Part shown: piece after piece, positions 8,345-16,639 of the stretch | Layout of the letters: each line of letters begins with the position of its first letter | Numbering within the stretch: position 1 is the first letter of the stretch | DNA from: an uncultured delta proteobacterium | GTDB lineage: Bacteria; Myxococcota_A; Polyangia; Haliangiales; Haliangiaceae | Assembly: GCA_900696455.1 (NCBI GenBank) | Contig: CAADGB010000537.1 | Location: 1 to 63,100 of the forward strand | Reading direction: 5' to 3' | Length of the DNA: 63,100 nt | Notes under the pieces: model-generated | What the model saw: the letters and a program-made list of their open reading frames with translations, nothing else | Database searches by the model: none | Told to the model about the DNA's origin: nothing | Made by a program: the position numbers and the translations under genes

Positions 8345-9013
8345 GTGGCCGCCACGCTCATCAAGAAGTACGGCAACCGCCGCCTCTACGACACCGGGGA
8401 CAGCCGCTACATCACGCTCGAGGAGCTCGCGACCAAGATCCGCGGCGGCAGCGACGTGCGCGTGGTCGACGCCCGGAGCGGCGAGGATCTGACCCAGGCC
8501 ACCCTGACCCAGGTCATCCTCGAGAGCGGCAGCGCCCACCGCACCCTGCCGGTGCCGCTGCTCACCCAGATGATCCGCCTCGGCGACGACGCGCTGGGCG
8601 AGTTCTTCAGCCGGTACGTCACGGCCGCGCTCGAGCTCTACCTGAGCGCCCGGCGCGGCGTGCAGTCGCTGGCGCAGGTCTCGCCGCTCACGCGGGTCCC
8701 GCTGGGCGCCACCGACGCCCTGGCCCGCATGTGGATGCAGACGCCCTTCGGGCAGATGATGGGGTTCGGCCCGGCGCCCTACGCCCCGCCGCCGCCGGCG
8801 TATCCGCCCTACGTCGAGCCCGAGTCGCCGCCCGACGAGCGCGGCGAGGCCGCGCGCGCCGATCGGGGTGACCGCGACCGCGCCGGCAGCGGCGAGCGCG
8901 CCGCCAGCGAGGGCGACGTCGCCGCGCTCCGCCGGGAGCTCGAGGAGCTCAAGCAGGCGATGCGCGGCGACGGCCTCGGCAAGCCCGGCGCCCGCCGCAA
9001 GCCGCGGTCCTGA
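8345..9013 (+). CDS. phaR: PHA synthesis regulator PhaR
   Basis: A DNA-binding repressor that also senses PHA granules and controls phasin genes. The N-terminal domain (residues 5-65, KKYGNRRLYDT then YITLEEL) is the PHB/PHA accumulation regulator DNA-binding domain (PF07879 type). Residues 70-115 correspond to the PHB_acc domain. The rest is a Pro/Tyr linker (FGPAPYAPPPPAYPPY), a charged Arg/Asp/Glu stretch and a terminal coiled coil (DVAALRRELEELKQAM). At 222 residues it is of ordinary size. The GTG start lies 6 nt after a TAGGGT -10 box with no ribosome site, so the mRNA is probably leaderless. It sits between the two pha gene groups and is converged upon by the symporter gene. Confidence 0.92.
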   Translation: MAATLIKKYGNRRLYDTGDSRYITLEELATKIRGGSDVRVVDARSGEDLTQATLTQVILESGSAHRTLPVPLLTQMIRLGDDALGEFFSRYVTAALELYLSARRGVQSLAQVSPLTRVPLGATDALARMWMQTPFGQMMGFGPAPYAPPPPAYPPYVEPESPPDERGEAARADRGDRDRAGSGERAASEGDVAALRRELEELKQAMRGDGLGKPGARRKPRS

Positions 9014-9019
9014 CCGCGG

Positions 9020-10582
9020 TCAGCTCTCGGCGACCGGCGCCGGCACGACCCCGGCGGCGCTCCGGCGCGCCGTCGCCACGGCGTGGAGCGCGAGCGCGGC
9101 GGCGGCGCCGATCAGGATCGCGACCGCGGCGGTGACGCCGGGGTTGCCGAGGTCCACGCCCCAGGCGCGGGCGGCGGCGGCGCGCGCCGGGTCGCGACCG
9201 GCGGCGTGGAGCGCGAAGTGGACGAGCGGGCCGAGGAGCGCGGCCGCGGTGGCGGCGCGCCGGCCGAGCCCGGGCAGGAGCGCCCCCAGCACCAGCGGAC
9301 CGGCGGCGGCCGCGACGACGCCGTAGGCGCCGAGCTGGCCGAAGATGCCCAGGAGCCGCGGCGGATCGAGCGCGATCACGAGCGCGGCGAGCGCGAAGGC
9401 GACGACCGCGAGCTGGCCGACCCGCTGCTTCGCCGCCGGGCTGGCGTCGCCGCGGTCGCGGCCGCGCCGGGCGACGAGCGGGAACAGATCGTTGCCGGTG
9501 ATGCCCGAGAGCGCCACCAGGATCGACGACATCGTGCTCATGCCGGCGGCGAGGATGGCGAGCGTCACCAGGGCGAGGGCCGGCGGCGAGAAGCTGTGGG
9601 CGAGGTACGCCGCCATGACCCGGTCCTGGCGGAAGGCGCCGGTGGCCGGGTCGAGCATGGCCTCGCGCGGCACCCCGGCGAGGTGGGCGTAGAGGCCGGC
9701 GAGGAGCACGCCCGAGAACAGGGCGCACAGCGCGATGGCGACGGTGAGCGCCCGCCGCATGCCGCGATCGTCCTCGACGTAGAGCGCCGTGGTCATGACG
9801 TGGGGCTGGCACATGAGCGCGAAGCCGATGACGAAGCCGGCGCCGTAGACCGAGAACCAGCTCCCGAACAGCGCGCTCGACGGGTTGATGGCGGCGGTGA
9901 GGTCGGGGTCGACGGCGGCCAGGCGCGCCGCGGCGTCGCCGCCGAGGAGCTCGGGCAGGCCGCTGGCGACGATGAGCGCGGCGACGACGGCCATGATCGC
10001 GGCCTGCAGCGAGTTGACGTAGGCGTTGGCGTAGGCGCCGCCGGCCAGGACGTAGCCGACGACGATGACCGCGACCACGACCAGGCCGGTGCGGTACGGC
10101 AGGCCGAGCGTCGCCTGCATGACGATGGCGAGGCCGCCCAGGATCAGCACGACGAACGCCAGCGACAGGAGGTTCACCGCCGCGAAGTAGGCGCGCAGCG
10201 CGCCCGAGCCGTAGCGCTGGCCGATCCACTGCGGCAGGGTGAGCGCGCCCCCGGCGGCGCCGCGGCGGCGGAAGCGCCCGCACACCAGGAGCAGGCCGCA
10301 GGTCATGCCGGCGAAGGCGGCCACCCCGAGGTGGAGCAGCGCCGACACCCCGTGGACGTAGACGAAGCCGGGGTTGATCACGAAGGTCGCGGTCGACGCG
10401 ATCGACGCCGACAGCATCATGCCGGCGACGGCGGGGTGGATCCTGCGCCCCACCGCGAAGCTGGCGGCGTCGCCGCGGGCGCGGCGCCGACCCAGCGCCG
10501 CGAGCAGCGCGAGGAGCCCGACGTAGATCAGGAAGCCCGCCCAGACCAGCGGGCGCTCGGCGATGAGCGCGAGGGGATTCAT
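9020..10582 (-). CDS. Sodium:solute symporter (SSS family)
   Basis: A 520-residue inner-membrane transporter with about 13 hydrophobic helices. Landmarks are the N-terminal LIYVGLLALLAALGRRRARG, the SASIASTATFVINPGFVY segment of the first core helices, ANAYVNSLQAAIMA, and the family-typical ILAAGMSTMSSILVALSGI with its Ser/Thr sodium-site residues, followed by the DLFP loop. The branch resembles monocarboxylate/acetate-type carriers (ActP, VC2705), but the substrate cannot be read. It is divergent from the phasin operon, and a TGC-N3-GCA dyad at 10631-10639 lies 46 bp from its start, so it may be co-regulated with polymer synthesis and could import carbon for it. Confidence 0.88.
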   Translation of the reverse strand: MNPLALIAERPLVWAGFLIYVGLLALLAALGRRRARGDAASFAVGRRIHPAVAGMMLSASIASTATFVINPGFVYVHGVSALLHLGVAAFAGMTCGLLLVCGRFRRRGAAGGALTLPQWIGQRYGSGALRAYFAAVNLLSLAFVVLILGGLAIVMQATLGLPYRTGLVVVAVIVVGYVLAGGAYANAYVNSLQAAIMAVVAALIVASGLPELLGGDAAARLAAVDPDLTAAINPSSALFGSWFSVYGAGFVIGFALMCQPHVMTTALYVEDDRGMRRALTVAIALCALFSGVLLAGLYAHLAGVPREAMLDPATGAFRQDRVMAAYLAHSFSPPALALVTLAILAAGMSTMSSILVALSGITGNDLFPLVARRGRDRGDASPAAKQRVGQLAVVAFALAALVIALDPPRLLGIFGQLGAYGVVAAAAGPLVLGALLPGLGRRAATAAALLGPLVHFALHAAGRDPARAAAARAWGVDLGNPGVTAAVAILIGAAAALALHAVATARRSAAGVVPAPVAES

Positions 10583-10627
10583 GAGCCTCCCTCTACCCGA
10601 TCGGCCCGCCGCGTCGCAAGCAAGATT

Positions 10628-10640
10628 TTGTGCAACGCAG
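10628..10640. promoter_or_regulatory. PhaR-type operator candidate (TTGTGCAACGCAG)
   Basis: The core is TGC-AAC-GCA at 10631-10639. The left half TTGTGC equals that of the perfect site at 10701; the right half is imperfect. It lies in the divergent region, closer to the symporter start. Confidence 0.5.
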
Positions 10641-10700
10641 TAATCAGGTTGATTTCTTACGCAATCTCAGACTGATGCATCGCCGTGACCGTTCGAGGAT

Positions 10701-10753
10701 AATTGTGCGTTGCACAATTCTGGGTTGACAGCGCCAGGGACGGTGCCTAGGGT
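10701..10753 (+). promoter_or_regulatory. Perfect 8-bp-arm operator plus phasin promoter
   Basis: AATTGTGC-GTT-GCACAATT at 10701-10719 is a perfect inverted repeat and contains the TGC-N3-GCA core. Five bases later TTGACA (10725-10730) is followed after 17 bp by TAGGGT (10748-10753), the same -10 hexamer and spacing as at phaR. The start should fall near 10760, leaving a short leader with the GAAAGGAA ribosome site. The AT-rich patch 10622-10720 stands out from the GC-rich surroundings. Confidence 0.75.
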
Positions 10754-10776
10754 GGCGCTCGAGAAAGGAACTCCCC

Positions 10777-11148
10777 ATGACCAAGCCCGACAGCAAGACC
10801 GAGACCCCGAAGCCCGAGCCCGCGTCCCCCAAGGCCGAGCCGCCGCCGCCCCAGGCCCGGGCCAGCGAGGCCCGCGCCCCCTGGGACCTGCCCCTGCCCT
10901 TCACCCTGCCCACCCCCGAGGCCTTCGGCCAGATGGTGCGCGACCACATCGCCCGTACCCAGGGCATGATGGAGGAGCTGGCGGTGTACGAGGGCGTGGC
11001 CGTGCAGCGCGCGCGCACCGCGGTCAACGATCTGGCCCGGCTGACGGCGGACTCGCTCGGCTACATGTCCCAGCTCTCCGCCGAGTGGCGCAAGCTGGCG
11101 CTGGACGCCGGTCGCCGCGCCGCCGACGCCGTCGCCCCGAAGAGCTGA
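10777..11148 (+). CDS. Phasin family protein
   Basis: A 123-residue granule-associated protein. Residues 1-38 are a Lys/Pro/Glu-rich disordered head. Residues 40-118 form one long amphipathic helix pair beginning PWDLPLPFTLPTPEAFGQMV and continuing with regularly spaced Ala/Leu, as in Phasin_2-type proteins and PHA granule proteins. It is the first gene of the phasin-PhaC-reductase operon and sits directly behind the perfect PhaR-type operator, as phasin genes do in other bacteria. A ribosome site GAAAGGAA precedes the ATG. It could also act as the PhaE-like partner of the adjacent synthase, since no other partner is encoded here. Confidence 0.8.
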   Translation: MTKPDSKTETPKPEPASPKAEPPPPQARASEARAPWDLPLPFTLPTPEAFGQMVRDHIARTQGMMEELAVYEGVAVQRARTAVNDLARLTADSLGYMSQLSAEWRKLALDAGRRAADAVAPKS

Positions 11149-11172
11149 CCCGCGCCGCGCGAGCCCCGCCGC

Positions 11173-12249
11173 ATGACGCCCTTCCACCTGTGGACGCGCT
11201 ACGCGCGCGCGCTGGCCGAGGCCTGGTCGGGCCCGGTCGGCGATCTCCCCGGCCGTCCCCCGCTCCGGCTCGCGCCCACGCCCCGCGACGTGCTGGCGCG
11301 CGAGGGCACGGCGCGCCTCTACCGCTTCGTGGCCGACGGCGCGCGCGGCGATCGGCCGCGCCGCGCCCCGCTCCTCCTGGTGCCGTCGCTCATCAACCGC
11401 TGGTACGTGCTCGACCTCCGCCCGGGCGCCAGCCTGGTGGCGGCGCTGGTCGGCGCCGGCCTCGACGTGTACTGCCTCGACTGGGGCGCGCCCGAGGACG
11501 AGGACCGCTACCTCGGCTGGGACGAGGTGCTGGCTCGCCTCGGCCGCATGGTGCGGCGCACCATGGCCGACGCCGCCGCCGACCGCCTCGGCGTGCTCGG
11601 TTACTGCATGGGCGGCACCCTCGCCGCCATCCACGCCGCGCTCCACCCGGGGCAGGTCGCGGCGCTGGCCAACCTGGCCGGCCCCATCGACTTCGCCCGT
11701 GGCGGCGCGCTCACGCACATGGTCGATCCCCGCTGGTTCGACGCCGACGCCATCGCCCGGGCCGGCAACGTCGCGCCCGAGCAGATGCAGTCGGGCTTCA
11801 CGGCCCTGCGCCCGACCCTCGAGCTGTCGAAGCTCGTCGCGTGGCCGGACCTGGCGGCCGATCCGGCGGCCCAGACCAGCTACCGCGCGCTGGAGGCGTG
11901 GGCCGCGGACAACATCGCCTTCCCCGCCGCGGCCTATCGCACGTACATCCGCGACCTCTACCAGGACAACCGCCTGGTCGCCGGCACCCACCGGGCGCTC
12001 GGCCAGCGGGTCGACCTGGGGGCCATCCGCTGCCCGACCCTGGCCATCGTCGCCGACCGCGACCAGATCTGCCCACCGGCGGCCGCCACCGCGCTGCTCG
12101 AGCGGGTCTCGACCACCGACACCACCACGCTGCGCGTCCCCGGCGGCCACGTCGGGGCCGTGGTCGGCAGCCGCGCCGCCCGCGAGCTCTACCCGGCGGT
12201 CGCCGACTGGTTCGCGACCAGGCTTGCGGCCGGCGCCACGCGCCACTAA
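11173..12249 (+). CDS. phaC: Class III-type polyhydroxyalkanoate synthase PhaC (second copy)
   Basis: A 358-residue hydroxyacyl-CoA polymerase. Catalytic Cys145 in GYCMGG, Asp297 in ADRDQICP, His326 in GGHVG. The core [15 protein letters not shown], LDWGxPxxEDRYL, GGTLAAIH and [11 protein letters not shown] blocks are shared with the copy at 309-1427, so the two are paralogues that have diverged at the N-terminus (none of the Arg-rich head) and lack the Pro-rich tail. It lies 24 bp behind the phasin gene and 35 bp ahead of the reductase, in an operon that should respond to PhaR. Confidence 0.94.
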   Translation: MTPFHLWTRYARALAEAWSGPVGDLPGRPPLRLAPTPRDVLAREGTARLYRFVADGARGDRPRRAPLLLVPSLINRWYVLDLRPGASLVAALVGAGLDVYCLDWGAPEDEDRYLGWDEVLARLGRMVRRTMADAAADRLGVLGYCMGGTLAAIHAALHPGQVAALANLAGPIDFARGGALTHMVDPRWFDADAIARAGNVAPEQMQSGFTALRPTLELSKLVAWPDLAADPAAQTSYRALEAWAADNIAFPAAAYRTYIRDLYQDNRLVAGTHRALGQRVDLGAIRCPTLAIVADRDQICPPAAATALLERVSTTDTTTLRVPGGHVGAVVGSRAARELYPAVADWFATRLAAGATRH

Positions 12250-12284
12250 CGTCCGCGCACCGCACCGCACACCGGAAGGGATCC

Positions 12285-13052
<768 letters not shown>

Positions 13053-13079
13053 GCCGGGGCGCGCCGGTGGGCGGAGGGC

Positions 13080-14041
13080 TCAGGGCGTGACGCGGACGCA
13101 GCCGCGCAGCGTGCGCGGCGCGCCGGTGCAGCGCTGCTCGAAGCTGATGAGGGCGTGCTCGACGACGTCGCCCACGACCTCGTAGGCGTGGACCTCGAAC
13201 GAGCCGTCGACCTGGCCGCAGCCGCTGGTGCTGCTGCGCACGTCCATCGCCGCCCGCGGCATGCTGGGCGGCACGGTCCCCGGCCGGCGCACGTGCTCGT
13301 AGACCCCGGGCTCGAGCGGCGTGCCCAGGGCGAGGGTGTTGAACTCGAGCTGCCAGCTCCGGTTGCTGCCGCTGGGCTCGACCCGGAGCTGCAGCCGGCT
13401 GGCGGTGCCGGTCACCCCCCAGCGGGCGTCGGCGGCCGACAGGGTGCCGGTGAAGACGCTGTCCTCGCCGTCGAGGAACATCAGCTCGTCGGCGGCCAGG
13501 CATGCCGCCGCCGAGCTGCCCACCGGGCTCTCGACCAGCTCGGCGTCGAGCGTGGCCACCGGCGTGCCCGGCGCCGCCGCCAGCGCGAGCGAGAACCGCA
13601 CCGGGCCGGTGCAGCCAGGCCGGGTCACGCTGCACGGCCGGTAGTGGGCGACGGCGCCCAGGGCGTCGAGCTCGACGTTCGTGCGCAGGAAGTTGCCGGC
13701 GCCCGGCCGGTCGATCGAGAGGATCGCCGGCTCGAGCACCGGCGTGCCATCGGCGTACGTGCCGTGCGCGACGACCGGCACCGGCTGGAGCGCGTTCGCC
13801 GAGATCAGCGGCGACAGCACGCGCAGCTCGAAGTGCGAACGATCTTCCGGCACGCACTCCCGACCGTCCGCGCGGTGCCGGCGCCGCACGTGAAGCGCGG
13901 CGAGTCATCCGCGGGCAGGCAGCTCATCGTCGAGAGCTGCAGCACCGTGCCCGGACCGCACTCGACCGTAGATGCGTCCTCGCACCCCCCCAGCGCGCCG
14001 GCGCTCAGCCCGGCGAGCAGCACGCTCGTCGCCTTCCTCAT
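13080..14041 (-). pseudogene. Frameshifted Cys-motif lipoprotein gene
   Basis: The ATG at 14041 gives a lipoprotein signal (AGALGGC lipobox) and a first CxxGT-x7-CLPxD motif, then a second copy beginning TCGAGTARTVG. This frame stops at 13805. The frame that runs from about 13865 to a stop at 13080 continues the second motif correctly (ECVPED) and encodes a 250-residue domain with paired Cys. One G missing from the G run at 13859-13861 would join them as ...TARTVGECVPED. So either a real single-base deletion has broken the gene or it is an assembly error. Function unknown. TAGTGT ends 7 nt before the start codon (leaderless promoter). Confidence 0.78.
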
Positions 14042-14228
14042 GGTGGCGACACTACGGCAGCGGGTGACGCGTGCCAACATCCGTTGACTGACGCGGTCTG
14101 ACCGCCGGCGCTGAGGACAGCCGCCCCTGCCGGGCTGAGCGCCGCTCGGTCGGCTGCGCGGCCGAGCCTCGGTCAGCCGCACGGCAGCCGCAGCCGCAGC
14201 CCGCCGCCCGCAGCAGCCTCCTGACGAA

Positions 14229-14381
14229 CGGCGCCGACAAGCGCCCGACATCACTCGCGCGACGGCCGCGGCTTGTCGGCCTTCGACACGCCCTCGCTGA
14301 CGCTCGGGCGGCTCAGGCCGACCGGAGAGATGCAGCTCGCCGTTCGTTTCCCGCCATCTCCGACCGCGGTCGGTGAAGAGC
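14229..14381. repeat. REP-like palindromic block, second copy
   Basis: The roughly 340 bp between 14042 and 14381 hold no gene. 14229-14262 repeats the sequence at 1-33. 14276-14324 is the CTTCGACACGCCCTCGCTGA...CTCAGGCCGACCGG arm, in the opposite orientation to that at 44-95. 14340-14379 is one 68-bp-type unit with the palindrome CCGACCGCGGTCGG at 14360-14373. The palindrome begins about 10 nt past the stop of the leftward HlyD-like gene. The rest (14100-14228) is GC-rich DNA in which I see only loose CGGCTG/CAGCCG inverted motifs. Confidence 0.82.
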
Positions 14382-15200
14382 TCAGAAGATCCAGAACGGC
14401 TTCGAGCCGGCGAACAGGACGTTGTCCTCGCCGGCGTGGGCGTCCGACAGCGTCAGCTCGATCATCACGCCGCGCAGGATGCGGTCCTTCTCCGGGTGCC
14501 GCTCCGTGACCTCGCCGTCGATCACCGAGATGACCTTGCCGACCTGGCCGCAGTTGACGAGGCCCCACCGGCAACGGAACAGGGGCGTCCCCGGGCGCAT
14601 CGTCGGCAGGTTCTCGTAGGGGACGAAGCCGACGACGATCTTCTCGCCGCGAGCCTTGAGGTAGTACGACGACCCCAGGCGGTCGAGGAGCGTCTTCTGG
14701 CGGGCGATGCTGGCGTCGAGCACCGCGAGCTGCCGCGCGGTGACCGCGAGGTCGTCGGCCGCGGCCTGCGCCTCCAGCTCGGCGCGGGCCAGCTCCCGCC
14801 GCGCCCCCACCGCCGCCAGGTTGCGCCCGGCGTCCTCGACCACCGGCGCGGTCTCGGCGATGAACGCCGTGCTCGCGGCGCGCGCGCGCTCGAGCTTGGC
14901 CTGCTCGGCGGCGGCCCGCGCCCGATCGACCTCGAGCTCGTCGAGGCGCTGCTGGGCGTCGGACAGGTCGGCGGCGGCGGCGACCACCTTCTGGTGGCTC
15001 GGCGACAGGATCACCGGGCGCACCCACGAGCTGTCGAAGAAGTAGAAGATGTTGGTGACGAGGTAGAGGATGAGGCCGACCAGGATGGCGCCGAGCACGA
15101 CGATGCCGGCCGCCTTGTACGCCTTCACGATGATCGGCTGCAGGCTCAGCCGGACCCGGGGCGTACGCGGTGTGGCGGTGGAGGGCATGGGGGCGTCCAT
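14382..15200 (-). CDS. HlyD/Alg44-like membrane-fusion protein of a polysaccharide synthase
   Basis: A 272-residue single-pass membrane protein. One helix at about residues 28-52 (AGIVVLGAILVGLILYLVTN), then a long Ala/Glu coiled coil (about 65-170), then a short beta-rich lipoyl/barrel-like end (GEKIVVGFVPYENLPTMRPG; CGQVGKVISVIDGEV). This is the HlyD-adaptor plan, and in the alginate and related synthases such a periplasmic protein (Alg44 C-terminus) sits beside the GT2 synthase, as here. No PilZ domain is visible, so c-di-GMP control is not supported. Two Cys (RCRWGLVNC) may form a disulfide. The start ATG at 15188 is also possible. Confidence 0.72.
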   Translation of the reverse strand: MDAPMPSTATPRTPRVRLSLQPIIVKAYKAAGIVVLGAILVGLILYLVTNIFYFFDSSWVRPVILSPSHQKVVAAAADLSDAQQRLDELEVDRARAAAEQAKLERARAASTAFIAETAPVVEDAGRNLAAVGARRELARAELEAQAAADDLAVTARQLAVLDASIARQKTLLDRLGSSYYLKARGEKIVVGFVPYENLPTMRPGTPLFRCRWGLVNCGQVGKVISVIDGEVTERHPEKDRILRGVMIELTLSDAHAGEDNVLFAGSKPFWIF

Positions 15201-15289
15201 ACGAGGGGGCTCCGGGCTACGAGCGCTTACCTAGCACAGCCCGGGCGGCGATCGGGAATCATCTCGCCGCCCTCGGTCGCATCGTGACC

Positions 15290-16639
15290 TCAGGCCGCGG
15301 GCAGCTCGAAGCGGCCGGTCGCGCCGGCCACCTGGGCCGCGGTGGTGGCGACCGTGACCGCGGTGGCGGCGACCGCCACCTGCGCCGGCGCCACCGCCGG
15401 CACCGCCTCGACCACGCCATCGCCCGGCAGGCCGCGACGCTCGTCGGAGTCGACCTCGTCGTGCGCCCGCGTCTCCCAGCTCCCCGAGTCGAGCGTGAAC
15501 AGCGCGAGCGGGGTCATGAGCGCGTAGAGCACCGGCACCACCAGCGCCGCCGGCACCAGCGCCAGCGGGTGGACGACCTCCAGCCCCAGGCGCTTCGCCT
15601 TCCAGTGGTAGACCAGGCCCAGGATCGCGGCCAGGATCACCTGCCGCGTGAGCAGCGCGAACAGGGTGCCGTGGATGATCGAGCTGGCGAGCAGCGCCGG
15701 GTACGCGATCACGAACCCGCACAGCGAGAAGTAGTGGATGCCGATGATCGGGTTGAGCCGCCACATGTGGGTCAGCGCGCCGAAGCAGTCGATGATGTAG
15801 CTGCGCCGCCAGCGGAGCTGCTGCGACAGGTAGTCGGTGAGGCGGCCCGGCGCCTGGGTCCAGCACACGGCGTCGAGCGTCATCGTCGTCAGGTGGCCGG
15901 CCTTGATGATCTGGCGGGTGAGGTAGCGATCCTCGCCGTACTTGATCGAGACCCCGCACCAGCTCCGGTTCTCGAGGATGGGGTGGAGCTCGAGCAGCAC
16001 GCTGCGGCGGTACGCGGTCAGGCAGCCCGAGAGGCAGGCGACGCGCTGGAACGCCCACTCCAGGCTCTTGATCTGGTGGTACGAGTACCAGTACTTGACC
16101 GCCTGCATCCGGGTCAGCCAGTTGTCGTGCTTGTTGCCGATGTCGACCTTGCCGCCGACGGCGGCGATCTCCGGCTTGGTGAAGCGCACGACCAGCTCGC
16201 GGATGGCGGCCTTGTCGACGATGACGTCGGAGTCGACCGAGACGATGATCTCGGCCCGCGACAGGAGGACGGCGCGGTTGATCGAGCGCCGCTTGCCGAT
16301 GTTGCGCGGGTTGCGCAGCACGCGGAGCTGCGCGCCGTGGCGGCGGGCCACCGCCTGCGCGTGCTCGTAGCTGTCGTCCACCGAGCAGTCGTCGACGACG
16401 ATGATCTCCAGCTTGTCGCGCGGGTAGGCCTGGGCCAGCAGGCTCTCCAGGGTGGCGCGGATGCCGGCGCCCTCGTTGAACATCGGCACGACGACCGTGA
16501 CCGTGGGCTCGAAGTCCGGGATCTTGGCGTCGAAGACGCCCTTGCGCAGGGTGCGGACCGCGACGCTGGCGATGTAGCGGTTGAAGAAGAGGATGAGCCC
16601 CAGGGTCTGCAGGAGGAGGAGGAGCGCGGCGTTCAGCAT
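15290..16639 (-). CDS. GT2 family processive glycosyltransferase (hyaluronan/chitin synthase-like)
   Basis: A 449-residue membrane enzyme that polymerises and probably exports a polysaccharide. N-terminal helix (residues 3-20), then the GT-A domain with VVVPMFNEG, VDDCSVDDS, the metal-binding DSD, the acceptor-site GEDR and the processivity motif QQLRWRR. Four or so hydrophobic helices follow (about 280-390). The combination DSD, GED, QxxRW defines the HasA/NodC/cellulose synthase class. The C-terminal 60 residues are an Ala/Val-rich tail of unknown use. Its start overlaps the upstream CarboxypepD_reg gene by 7 bp, and the HlyD-like gene follows after 89 bp, so the three form one operon. Confidence 0.9.
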   Translation of the reverse strand: MLNAALLLLLQTLGLILFFNRYIASVAVRTLRKGVFDAKIPDFEPTVTVVVPMFNEGAGIRATLESLLAQAYPRDKLEIIVVDDCSVDDSYEHAQAVARRHGAQLRVLRNPRNIGKRRSINRAVLLSRAEIIVSVDSDVIVDKAAIRELVVRFTKPEIAAVGGKVDIGNKHDNWLTRMQAVKYWYSYHQIKSLEWAFQRVACLSGCLTAYRRSVLLELHPILENRSWCGVSIKYGEDRYLTRQIIKAGHLTTMTLDAVCWTQAPGRLTDYLSQQLRWRRSYIIDCFGALTHMWRLNPIIGIHYFSLCGFVIAYPALLASSIIHGTLFALLTRQVILAAILGLVYHWKAKRLGLEVVHPLALVPAALVVPVLYALMTPLALFTLDSGSWETRAHDEVDSDERRGLPGDGVVEAVPAVAPAQVAVAATAVTVATTAAQVAGATGRFELPAA

